From Capsaspora owczarzaki ATCC 30864 (lineage: Eukaryota; Opisthokonta; Filasterea): DNA of 64,000 nucleotides. Of the stretch, positions 43,424 through 56,853 are shown piece after piece. The translations under genes and the position numbers were made by a program. Location of the stretch: assembly GCF_000151315.2 (NCBI RefSeq), contig NW_011887303.1:72001-136000 (forward strand). Direction: 5' to 3'. The notes under the pieces were generated by a model. The model was not told the DNA's origin. It saw nothing but the letters and a program-made list of their open reading frames with translations, and did no database searches. Within the stretch, counting starts at the first letter, position 1, and each line of letters begins with the position of its first letter.

Positions 43424-45334
43424 TCAGCTCGGGCGGTTGGCAGACAGCGGGCGGAGAGTGTTGAAGGCATCGCGCGTCTCGGGCCAGGCATAGTTGTAGG
43501 CAGTGCGGCCGTACGAGTCGCGCAGTGTGATGTCGGCATCCGACCACATGAGCGCGTGCACGGCCTCGACATCCGCAAGCCGGACTTGCATCATCAAGGG
43601 AGTAACGCCGTCCACGGTGGTCGCGTTCACATTGGCGCCGGCCTTGAGCAGCGTGATGATGCAGTCGACGCTCGACCGGCCTGTGAACGGCTCGCGATTG
43701 CCTCCGCAAAGATGCAACGCAGTCCAGCCATGCGCGTTGCGCGCGGCAACATTCGCGCCCGCGTCGATCAGAAATCGCAGCAGATCGTCTCTGCTCCGAA
43801 TGGCTGCCACCATCAAGGCTGTCATGCCGCTGGGCGTCGCATGATTGACATTGGCGTCACGTCGCAGAAGCGGACGCAGCGCGTCGGTCGTTGCCTCGTT
43901 TGACACCTGGTGCATCAGCACAGACCAGCCAGCATCGTCAACCGCACTAACGTCCGCACCTTCGAGCAGCAGGTCATCAATGCTGTCAGCCGAAGCGTGC
44001 ATGAGTGGCACGCGGCCGTCCGGTAGTCGGGCGTTTGCAAGTCGGCTCAGAGCGCTCGGCGGCAACCACAGGGCAGCGCCTGCAAGCATTGCCGTCATTG
44101 GTGTTTCTACGTCCTGTAGCTCTGGCACTGCCCACGCCGAGTCCATCCATTCCATGTTCGGGTCTAGCACTCTGGAATCCGGAGACGCTCCATGCCGCAA
44201 GAGAATCCGAACGGCCTTCATGTCGTTCCAGCGTACCGCGACAAGGAGCGGCGAGTTGCCGTCGCCCAGCGCCTCTAACTCGCGCATGTTGGCTTTGGCA
44301 CACAGCAGCTCCAAAACGTCGTACTTTTGGCGACGCATGGCCGCCAGGATGACATTGTAATCGACCGGGGCGTTGGCTTCGAGAAGCAGTCGAATGGGCG
44401 TCAGGTCATCGTGAAAGAGAGCGAGTGCCTTCAATAAGGCCGAGGGATACACGACGCAAGCGGGATTGGCGCCTGCACGCAATAGCAGCTCCAAGCTCTC
44501 GGGATTTCTCATTCGCAGTGCCAAGGAAATTGGGTAGGCAGCAGCATCCGCTTTGCGAGCGACGGGCATATTGGGCGAGACCCCGGCCTCCAGCAAGAGC
44601 GCCGTGGCAGGCGGTGAGTGTAGCTTGGTCACAAGCGGCGAAAATCCAAGATGAGGGTTGGCCCCCGCGTCGAGCAGCAGCTTGGTGAACGAGAACGATG
44701 TGGCGAGCGCGAGGGCCGTCCTTCCCGTCGCGTCTACCGCATTGATATCAACAATAGATGGGTGGTTTTTGCTGTTACTGTTGCTGCTCGAGTCGGGATG
44801 GCTGGCGTTGGCCAACAGTTGCGCGTTTGTTTGCAGAATTTCCCGACCAAAGCTCAGATTGTCAAATCTGGCTGCCCAGCCAAGCGACGTGCAGCCCAGC
44901 GAGGCGCCCCAGCTAAAGTTCAACAAGTGAGCAATGCGTGCATTCGACGCGTTGACGGCCCTTCGGAACGCCCAGGTCTTGTCGTCGTCGGTCGGCCTGA
45001 CCGTCTCGGCGTTGAGCAATCGGACGGCCACCTGCTCGGCCGCGACGTCCCAGGCCGGATCCGCAGCTCCGGGGTGATTCGACTGCAAGATGCTCTCCAT
45101 AGCCAAGCGGAAGATGCGATGGCTGGCAAACGCGCCAGAATCGAGCAATTGCAGAATGACCACCGGGTGCAATTTCGCCTCGATTGCTTCGCTCAGAATT
45201 GCATCCGACAATGCAAGCGCGTCGTCGCGGAAGACTTGCATCACACCCGGCCGTGCTAGGAACGCAGACAAGGCTGCTTGATCGGTCGCTGGGTCGCGCT
45301 GCAGCACCAACGCAGCAAATTCGTCCGCGTGCAT
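43424..45334 (-). CDS. Ankyrin-repeat protein
   Basis: Single exon, 636 residues, start MHADEFAALVLQRDPATDQA. About ten to twelve ankyrin units of varied quality: DATGRTALALATSFSFTKLL, NPESLELLLRAGANPACVVY, GNSPLLVAVRWNDMKAVRIL, DDAGWSVLMHQVSNEATTDA, SGMTALMVAAIRSRDDLLRF, RNAHGWTALHLCGG and DGVTPLMMQVRLADVEAVHA, ending LRPLSANRPS. The first 190 residues are alpha-helical and less repeat-like. No other domain, signal or membrane segment was seen. The function is unknown, presumably a protein-interaction scaffold. Divergent from the m-AAA protease gene. Confidence 0.88.
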   Translation of the reverse strand: MHADEFAALVLQRDPATDQAALSAFLARPGVMQVFRDDALALSDAILSEAIEAKLHPVVILQLLDSGAFASHRIFRLAMESILQSNHPGAADPAWDVAAEQVAVRLLNAETVRPTDDDKTWAFRRAVNASNARIAHLLNFSWGASLGCTSLGWAARFDNLSFGREILQTNAQLLANASHPDSSSNSNSKNHPSIVDINAVDATGRTALALATSFSFTKLLLDAGANPHLGFSPLVTKLHSPPATALLLEAGVSPNMPVARKADAAAYPISLALRMRNPESLELLLRAGANPACVVYPSALLKALALFHDDLTPIRLLLEANAPVDYNVILAAMRRQKYDVLELLCAKANMRELEALGDGNSPLLVAVRWNDMKAVRILLRHGASPDSRVLDPNMEWMDSAWAVPELQDVETPMTAMLAGAALWLPPSALSRLANARLPDGRVPLMHASADSIDDLLLEGADVSAVDDAGWSVLMHQVSNEATTDALRPLLRRDANVNHATPSGMTALMVAAIRSRDDLLRFLIDAGANVAARNAHGWTALHLCGGNREPFTGRSSVDCIITLLKAGANVNATTVDGVTPLMMQVRLADVEAVHALMWSDADITLRDSYGRTAYNYAWPETRDAFNTLRPLSANRPS

Positions 45335-45808
45335 TGACTTGGAGTTTGGCTCGGATTCTGAGAGCAGCTTTTTTGGAAGAGACAACAACAAAACAAAAAA
45401 AGCTGACTGAACCAGAAGAAAGCACACACAACGGAATGACAGCTGATTTTGATTATTGTAATGCAACAAAAGCTGACTGGACACGAGTGGTTGGTGGATT
45501 GGTGAGGACGGGGTGGGACACGTAAGCGTGTGCTTGTACGAGCTGTTGAACGTCGAGTGCTTGTTGTGGATGGTTGCTCAATATACTGTACTTTGTCTCT
45601 ACCTATTCCTCCTGTTGGCGTTGGGTGGAGATCTCACCGTTGGAGTCCGGGTGCACAGGCGCACAGTCGCTCAGACGCTGGTTTGGAGCTGTTTTGGAGC
45701 TGTATTTGTACCACATCCAACGCTAATCTTTGCTAATCCTTTGAGATTGGAGGATGATTCTTGTTTGTTCTTCTTTATTAGTATTTCCTCATCGCTCAGT
45801 TCTTTGCC
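45335..45808. promoter_or_regulatory. Divergent promoter region, ankyrin gene / m-AAA protease
   Basis: 474 bases between divergent starts. No coding or RNA gene was recognised. Confidence 0.45.
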
Positions 45809-49747
<3,939 letters not shown>

Positions 49748-49763
49748 ACGCCACCCCCCGCCA

Positions 49764-49773
49764 AATAAATAAA
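49764..49773 (+). terminator. Polyadenylation signal of the m-AAA protease gene
   Basis: AATAAATAAA about 17-26 bases past the stop codon. Confidence 0.6.
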
Positions 49774-49903
49774 GAGAAAAAAAAAATGGAACGTGAAATT
49801 TCAAAAACAAAAAACCGACATGACATCGAGTCAAAACCCCATTGAAGAACATGGGCAAAAACAACACATGATAGGGGACGAGTTCTAGGTAGACGCCGGA
49901 TCC

Positions 49904-50475
49904 TTACTTGGCAATGAATTGGGTGTAGATGACGGCCGCTGCCACAATGAGAAGGGGAACCAAGAGCTGAAAGCTGGACGACTGGTTGGAGGGGGAAGGG
50001 GCAGACGAGCTGGGCTTGGCGGTAGCGGCAGAGGCGGGCGAGGCAGCGCCCTTGATGCTGGCAGCGCTGGCAGCGTCGAGGTCGCCAATGTAGTACTGCT
50101 CGAGCATCTTCTTGGCGTCGGTCGAGTGGCCGACATCCTCGAAGGCGGTGGTCGAGTCCGAGCCGGCGTTCTCCAGCAAGACCTCCTCGCCACCGGGGTG
50201 CTGTGTTTTCCAACCACAACAACAACAACAAAAAGTAAGCAAACAATCGAGTGAAATGAGTGAAACAACCCGACGAGAGGATTTTGTCAAGCTGAAATTG
50301 ACGTATTCTGAGAAAATCAGGCTTTGCTTTTGTTGGATTTTTCTCTCTCTCAAATCTCAGAAACGAAACGAAAGAAAAAAAAACCAAACAGACAGGAACG
50401 AACATCACAAAGGGAGAAAAAAAAAAAAAAAAAAAAGCAAGTGATTGACATTGCATTGAAAAATGAGAGAAGCAG

Positions 50476-50507
<32 letters not shown>

Positions 50508-51121
50508 AAAAAAAAAAAGAAAAGCACGAGGGGAAAAACGAATGAAAGGAGAAAAATCCCATCCTTTTGCTCTATTGTTCTGTCTGTCTCTGTCTCTGTC
50601 CCTCTCTCTGTCCCTCTGTCTCTGTCTCTCGCTATGGCTGTTGAGAACAAGTTTGTCGCCTTGCACTCGAACTTGACTGACTCAAAATGCAATGCCGAAC
50701 AAACTCAAAACAACACCACAAAAGCGGGAAGAAAGAATCGTTCGATTTGTGAGTGTTGGTTCTTCATGTTTGGTCTCATTCGACCCGTCACTCTTCATCA
50801 CTGTACTCCAAGCAGTCACTCCAAGCAGTCACTTGGATCTGTGGTTTGGTAGAGAAGAGAGAGAGAGAAAGAAAGAGAGAAAGAGAGAGAGGAGAGAAGC
50901 AGCAGTCCTCCCCGCTTCTACCTCCCTTCCCCTTCACCCTCTTCGCCCCTTCGCCCTTCTCGCTTCATCATCCACGCTTCACACTCTCTCCACGTTGAAT
51001 ATATACAAACCTCGTTGAGGAACTTGGTGACGTCGTAGACCTTGCCGTGGATGGCAAACCAGACGCCAGCAGAGCGCTCCTTGTGCTGCTTGAGCTCGGT
51101 CAGAGTGATGGTCTTGGACAT
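49904..51121 (-). CDS. CYB5: Cytochrome b5
   Basis: Tail-anchored ER haem protein that donates electrons to desaturases, P450s and hydroxylases. Exon 1 (about 51010-51121) encodes [20 protein letters not shown] and [17 protein letters not shown]. Exon 2 (49904 to about 50203) continues [20 protein letters not shown] and [13 protein letters not shown]. Both haem ligand histidines (HPGG and VGHS) are present. A Ser/Ala/Pro linker leads to the C-terminal anchor [20 protein letters not shown] ending AK. The roughly 800-base intron uses donor GTTTGT and contains two long A tracts and CT repeats. Convergent with the protease gene and divergent from the SELENOF homologue. Confidence 0.95.
50420..50519. 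repeat. Poly-A tracts in the cytochrome b5 intron
   Basis: Two A runs (about 50420-50436 and 50476-50519, the latter broken by one G). Confidence 0.85.
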
Positions 51122-51359
51122 GTTGCAGGGAATGACAGAAATGGAAGAGTGAACTCGAACTGGATTGAAATGTGTTTATAGAATATAACAAGCATTGAAT
51201 GCGAGATGGATGGATTGGCTCAGCGTAATGGTAGTCTCATACAGTACAAAGAAGTTGGCAGTTCAAGTGTATTCCACTCCATTTGATCGTGCTGGTCAGT
51301 CATTCATTCGTGATTCTTGTTCATATCACTACGACTATTTGCTAACTGTCATTCGTCAA

Positions 51360-52380
51360 ATGCACATCCGTTCATTCGCACTAAGCGTGCTGCTGCTGGC
51401 ATTGACCATTGCGGCTGAACGAGCCAACGCTGCATCGCCCTCGTCGTCGTCGTCGTCGTCGTCGTCCTGCCGCGACCTCGGCTTTTCATCGTCACTTCTG
51501 GCAAGTTCAGTTCACCTCCCAACGAGCGATGCGAAGATGGCAACGGGATGGCTGGGGATTGCGCGCTTTTGTACTCATACGATTGCTTTGTATTGTAGTG
51601 CTCGAGCTGCGACAACCTCGACACGTTCTCGCTCGGATTCATGAAGAGCGACTGTCTCAGGTGCTGCCAGTCCGAAATGAGCTCAGAGGAGGTGAGTTTG
51701 TTGGCGCAGACTTGACCGACGATCGGGAGCAACCATTGGAAAGTCATTCGTGCTTTCAAAGTCACAGCGCACATATTGGCAATGGAATACGTCAAAAGAG
51801 CTTGAGCTCTATCGTGATCTACTCTGGAGAGCAGGCGCAAGGGTGGTGGAAAGCCCGCCCGATCATTGCAAAAATCGCTCAACGAGGTTTTTTCTTCGTT
51901 TTTGTTTCTCGTGTGATTTGTGGCAGCGTATCATGAGCGCCAAGAGCGGAAGAATTCACATTGAAGTGTGCCAGTGCAACTGGGCACGTTATCCCGATAT
52001 CAAAGGTAGCGCATCGGGACGGTTACTGCTTGAATTGCAGCAGGATTGATGCTGATTCTGCTGCTCCGTTCGTTCCAACCAGATTTCATCACGCAGGACG
52101 CCGTCAACTTTCCGAAACTCGAGGTGCAATACAAGTCTGGCGTGTTGCCTCAGTTGGTCGCAACCAATTCTGCCGGTCAAGAGGTGGACCGCAAGCCGTA
52201 CGTTCAGATCCTGTTGGTTGTTGGTTGTTGTTTTGTGACGATGCTCATCTCTTGCTCATTGTCTGTGCTCGTCGTCGTCGTTGTTGTTGTTGTCGTCGTC
52301 GTCGTCGTTGTTGTGGGCTTAGGATTGGTGCTTGGAAGCGGGACGTGCTCAAGGAGTATTTGACCACCGTTTTCTCATAG
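51360..52380 (+). CDS. SELENOF: 15-kDa selenoprotein (SELENOF) homologue with Cys in place of Sec
   Basis: ER-lumen thiol-redox protein that works with UDP-glucose:glycoprotein glucosyltransferase in glycoprotein quality control. Five exons. Exon 1 (from 51360) has signal peptide SFALSVLLLALTIAAERANA, a Ser run and CRDLGFSSSLL. Exon 2 (about 51600-51690) gives CSSCDNLDTFSLGFMKSDC and LRCCQSEMSSEE. Exon 3 (about 51926-51993) gives SGRIHIEVCQCNWARYPDIK, the redox site. Exon 4 gives DAVNFPKLEVQYKSGVLPQL. Exon 5 (about 52322-52380) gives IGAWKRDVLKEYLTTVFS. Human SELENOF reads EVCGUKLGRFPQVQ at the active site; here it is EVCQCNWARYPDI with TGC for Sec. All other landmark Cys are kept, and the length of about 165 residues fits. 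Confidence 0.92.
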
Positions 52381-52653
52381 ACCGCAGCAGCGTTACTCCT
52401 CGTGCCCCGAGCCCACCACATGATGCGTGCATAGCTCACTGTGATTCTGTATGAATCGACTAGCGATTGTTGCCCCCATTCCCTTGTACCCACGTTGCAA
52501 CTTTACGACGTGTTTTCTCAACCCATTGTGTTCGTTTTCATTCCATTTCCCACCTGTACCCTCAATAATAATGAACCCAACCCCACATCTAAATCCACAC
52601 TGCATCTCCAACATCCCAAATTTGACATTGTTCAGTCCTTCTCTTTGTCCAGT

Positions 52654-54173
52654 ATGCCGGCTGCAGACGCGACCCATCTCACGCTGCTGACTGCAGGCGC
52701 GTTTGCCGGCGCATCGGTCGACCTCGCGCTCTTCCCGCTCGACACACTCAAGACGCGCCTGCAATCGCAAGCTGGCTTTGTGCGATCGGGCGGCTTCCGC
52801 GGTGTCTACGCCGGGGTCGCGCCCGTCGCCATCTCGTCCATGCCGGGCTGTACGTGACTCTCACCCCCTCCCAGATCAAACCATATCGACGACGCCGATG
52901 ATTCAATCATAATAGCAATCAATCATAGTCATCATCATCATCATCATAGTCGTCATCATCGTCATCATCATCAGAGGAATGGTGGCTATTGCGGGGAGCG
53001 TGTGGGTGTGATTTACCGTAACGTTGTCGCTCAGCACTCAGAATGGAACACGTTCGATCAGACAGTCTGAGTCAATCAGCAATGGCGGTTATTGGGACGT
53101 GCGTGGGAATGTTCCCTCGATTTGGATTTCAAGCGTGTCAAAAACACTCGCTCAGAACTAACTCAGACTGACACGTTTTGGTTTGTTTTGTTGTTTCGTT
53201 GCAGCGGCCGTGTTCTGGCTCGTCTATGAGAACTTGTCATCGACGTTGAAGCCGCTCGTTGGCGCTCAGTACGCACCAGTCGCTCAAATGGCTGCAGCAT
53301 CCTGTGGCGAAGTTGTAAGCACAAAAAACAAACTCGAAACTATCAACAAATGAGCGATTCAGAAAATCTGTCATTGTTGACAAATCATCGTCGACCAAAA
53401 AAACGGGTCAGACTCACATCATTGAGCATTGAAACTACCCAAAAACTTCTCCGACAATCAAATCAGATTGCCTGCGTGGTTCGCGTGCCGTCGGAAGTCG
53501 TCAAACAGCGATTGCAGGCTGGCGTTCACAAGAACATGGTCGCTGCTGTGCGACACATCCTCCAGACGGACGGCATCGCTGGCTTTTACCGAGGGTACTC
53601 ATCAACGATTCTGCGCGAGGTCCCCTTTTCGTTCATTCAGTTCCCCATTTATGAGGCTGCCAAAGTAAGCACGAAAATGGCCCCCTCAAGCACGGTTTTG
53701 CTTGCGGCATTGATCTTTGACATGACACATCTTCCCCAACGAACGAACTTATGAACTTGGATTCGTTTCCATCTCCAGGCTTGGCTGCAGAGGGGTCGCG
53801 ACACACAAATCACTCCCCAAGAAGTGGCGCTCTGCGGCTCGTTCGCAGGAGGCATCGCTGCTGCGGTCACCACACCATTGGATGTTGTGAAGACTCGCAT
53901 CATGCTTTCCAAGGTAAGCGTTGTCGAGAGCGTGCGATTCGGGAGTCCACATGCTCATCTGTCCACTTCAATCTCATCCCCACTTTTTTTTTTGCATGCT
54001 CGCAGGATAAGAAGCTTCGTGTGATCAACACCTTCCGGAGTATCATTGCCGAGGAAGGCGTTGGGCGATTGTTCAGTGGAATCACGCCTCGTGTCGGATG
54101 GATTAGCGTCGGAGGGTGCATTTATTTCGGAGCGTACGAATTTGCCAAGCAACAGCTATCAAAGCACCTGTAG
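52654..54173 (+). CDS. SLC25A26: Mitochondrial S-adenosylmethionine carrier (SLC25A26/SAMC)
   Basis: Inner-membrane carrier importing SAM into mitochondria. Five exons: from 52654, about 53205-53315, about 53467-53664, about 53780-53914 and about 54006-54173. Three mitochondrial-carrier repeats: [20 protein letters not shown] with [35 protein letters not shown] with [20 protein letters not shown]; and [16 protein letters not shown] with [20 protein letters not shown]. The P-x-[DE]-x-x-[KR] signatures are [16 protein letters not shown] and PLDVVKTR. The PSEVVKQR variant and GGF..IYAGV block are typical of the SAM carriers of animals and fungi. Intron 1 contains TCA triplet repeats. Confidence 0.95.
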
Positions 54174-54433
54174 CTGTGTTCTTGGCTCTGCCCTGGAACG
54201 TTGGAGTAATCGATTGAATGATTTTGTAATTTCGTACTGTACTTTTTTTGAGACTTGCCATGCAAACTCGGGCGAAAGGCGAGTTCAAGGCTTTGCATCA
54301 ACCACAAGTAATACAGTAATCTGAGACACAAAAGCTCCATTTTCATCGCTTCATGCTTCATTGAATTCTACCAGTTGCAGTACGTTAAACAATGTATACG
54401 CCCAGTCTCAAGTCAGTCCCTTTTTCTCAGAGC

Positions 54434-55502
54434 ATGTCGGTCGTCACGCGAGCTTGGGCGGAGACAATGCGTCGCCTGCAGCGCGAATGCAACTCGTTTC
54501 AACAACCAGGTGAGCGAAGCGCGATTCAATCGCTTTTTTTTGGACCACACCCCCTCGATCGTCCCTTGACAACTCAGACCAAACCACCCTTTTTTGTTCT
54601 CTGATGACTCAGGCTCGTCCAAGAGCATCTCGCACAAGTTTGCCGTCGCCGGAGTGCACCTGGGCTACTGTCGCCCTGCTGATGCCCAGGCCATCCTCGC
54701 TGCCGTGCCTGGCGTGTTTGCACTGGAGCCGTCGACCGTGGCGAACGAGCCTGCCGTGCTCACGCTGAGCCCAGCGCTAAACCGCGACTCGCCCGCCGCG
54801 CGCACCGCCGCCGTCATGGGCGTCATGCAAGCGCTTCGTCGCTCGAATACCATGGAGGCACTCGCGGGCTGGCGGGACGAGCTGTTTGCAGTCGCGCCAG
54901 AGTATGGCGGACCGGTCTACTTTGAGATTGAGCGCGCGGCTGCCAGCTTGCTCGGAGTCTCCCAGTTCGGCACCCACTTGAACGGCTATGTGCGAACGGG
55001 TGCGTCAGGCAACCCAGCGCAGGATTTGAAAATGTGGGTGTCGAGGCGCAGTCTCACCAAGCCGACATGGCCGGGCAAGCTCGACAATCTGTGCGCTGGC
55101 GGCCTTCCTTCTGGCATGTCGCCGCACGAGAACATGCGCAAAGAGTGCAGTGAAGAGGCGTCCGTGCCTGCAGAGCTGTCCGGGCGGTGCGTGGCCGTTG
55201 GCACCGTATCCTACACGAGCGAGCTTTCGCGCGGCATCTTCCCAGAGTGCCAGTTCGTGTACGACCTGGAGCTCCCCGAGTCATTCCAACCAGTCAGCGC
55301 CGACGGCGAGGTTGGCGAGTTTTACCTCTGGGACGTGCCGACCATTCTCCACAGCATCAGCACGCCCGAGTTCAAGCCCAACTGCGCGCTCGTGTTTCTC
55401 GATTTCTTCATTCGCCACGGCATTCTGACTCCCGACTCGACCCCGCTCTACCCCGAGCTCGTTTCCGGGCTCCATTACAGCGGGCCGTTGGCTCGAGATT
55501 AG
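54434..55502 (+). CDS. Nudix hydrolase of the DUF4743/thiamine-pyrophosphokinase-like family
   Basis: Two exons: 54434 to about 54509 (MSVVTRAWAETMRRLQRECN) and about 54614-55502. The N-terminal half (SHKFAVAGVHLGYCRPADA ... ALEPSTVANEPAVLTLSPAL) is the DUF4743-type region. The C-terminal half is the Nudix fold: GTHLNGYVRTGASGNPAQDL, MWVSRRSLTKPTWPGKLDNL, Nudix box AGGLPSGMSPHENMRKECSE with EASVP, then GTVSYTSELSRGIFPECQFV and FYLWDVPTIL. The family includes yeast YJR142W and plant NUDT20/24, reported to act on damaged thiamine diphosphate or NADH. The exact substrate cannot be told. About 320 residues. Convergent with the bHLH gene. Confidence 0.88.
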
Positions 55503-55674
55503 AACGAGCTCTAAATCTGATTTTTCGAAAATCACGAAAAAATTCTGAAACTCTCGCGCACTCGCTCGGACGAGCAAGCTGTCGGCAACAGAGGCTGGAA
55601 ATGAATGTCTATTATTGTACTGTATTAACAACAAAAAGAAAAAGAAAACACAAAAACTCTCGACATGCACGGAT

Positions 55675-56571
55675 CTAGTCTGACAAACTGGACGGAGTCG
55701 CCGGCTCATCATCATCGTCCGACATTGAGGCAGTGGAGAGTGAACATGCAGGCGTGAGGGGTCGCAAAGCACCCGATGCAAAGGCAGGCGCATTGTTGGG
55801 CATGTTGGCCCACAGATCGACAGAGGACTTGGCGGTGAATTGCGCGACAAGTTCGTTTTGCTGGGCCTCGGACAGGAAGGGCGATGCGCGAAGGACGGCA
55901 ATCATGGCATTCTGCTGCTGGAGGAGTGCGTCTGCGACCTGGTTGGGAGCACCGTGATGGTGCAGTGGCGGTTGTTGCTTGTGTAAATCTTCGGTTGCTG
56001 CTGGCGCTGTTGGAACAGCGCCCGAAACGCGTCCGTTTGCTCGCTGGAAGGTGCGAATGTACGACAGCGTTCGCTGGAGCACCGACGCCTTGGAGTAGCA
56101 CGACGAGCAATCCGGCACGACCGTGCGGAGTTCGTCAAATCCGACCTGAATCGAGTCTCGCCTTCGCTTCTCAGACGCGACGTGTGCCAGCTTGACGCGG
56201 TTGTCCCGCACACCAGCGCCGGGCGACTGAGCACGCACGCCCTCGTTGAAACCGGCGGGCGATGCAGCGCTGTGGCTTGGGATGTCCAGCCCGCGCGTGG
56301 TTGGCGGTTTTGGCAATGGCGGCGCCACAGCCAAAGCCAAAGAAGAACGCTCGGAGATTGGTGTCAAGTAGCTGACGGGCGGCTCCGGATGCGGCTGGGT
56401 GTTGCTGGACGGGACTACTAGACACACACCTGCAGACGGCGCAGCTTGGGCGATGGCGTGGAGGGGAATTGCTTGGAGCCTGAGTTGTTGCAATGGAGCA
56501 GCAACAGTGATTGTTGGCTGAGGCAGCAGCACGCGCGGTTTGCAGCTACTTGCACTGGATGGTATTATCGT

Positions 56572-56605
<34 letters not shown>

Positions 56606-56853
56606 AATGGCATTGCTGTGAGTGGGGCAATGGGGATGGGATGCGATGCTCCACCTCTTGCTCTGGCTGTGGCTGTTGCTGGCGCGAGCGTTCGTTCCTT
56701 GCGCGGTCTTCCTCGCTTTGCTGGTCCCATCGCGCTACTCGCCCACCCCGCTGCTGCTCCTGCTCCTGCTGCTGTTGTTGTTGTTGACGTCGCTCGCTGG
56801 AGCTCTTGTTCGACTGCCGACAGCAGTGTCGAGTCAATGGTCTGCATCATCAT
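55675..56853 (-). CDS. bHLH transcription factor, MLX/Mondo-like, with AT-hook motif
   Basis: Single exon, 392 residues, start MMMQTIDSTLLSAVEQELQR. An AT-hook-like AKRGRPRKER lies near residue 45, then a Ser/Pro-rich middle with a Ser run encoded by a GAT/ATC repeat. The bHLH is at about residues 222-270: KLAHVASEKRRRDSIQVGFD then ELRTVVPDCSSCYSKASVLQ and RTLSYIRTFQ. His, Glu and Arg at the E-box-reading positions (H..xE..RR) predict CACGTG-type binding. The loop and helix 2 resemble MLX (FDDL..IVP..Q...SKA.VLQKTIDYI). No leucine zipper is obvious after helix 2. The C-terminus is acidic and Ser-rich (MSDDDDEPATPSSLSD). Confidence 0.82.

Noticed and set aside
51205-51290. Possible tRNA: A-box-like TGGCTCAGCGTAATGGTAG and B-box-like AGTTCAAGT
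   Set aside because: Acceptor and D stems do not pair (several mismatches) and no anticodon arm of normal shape forms; at most a degenerate tRNA relic.
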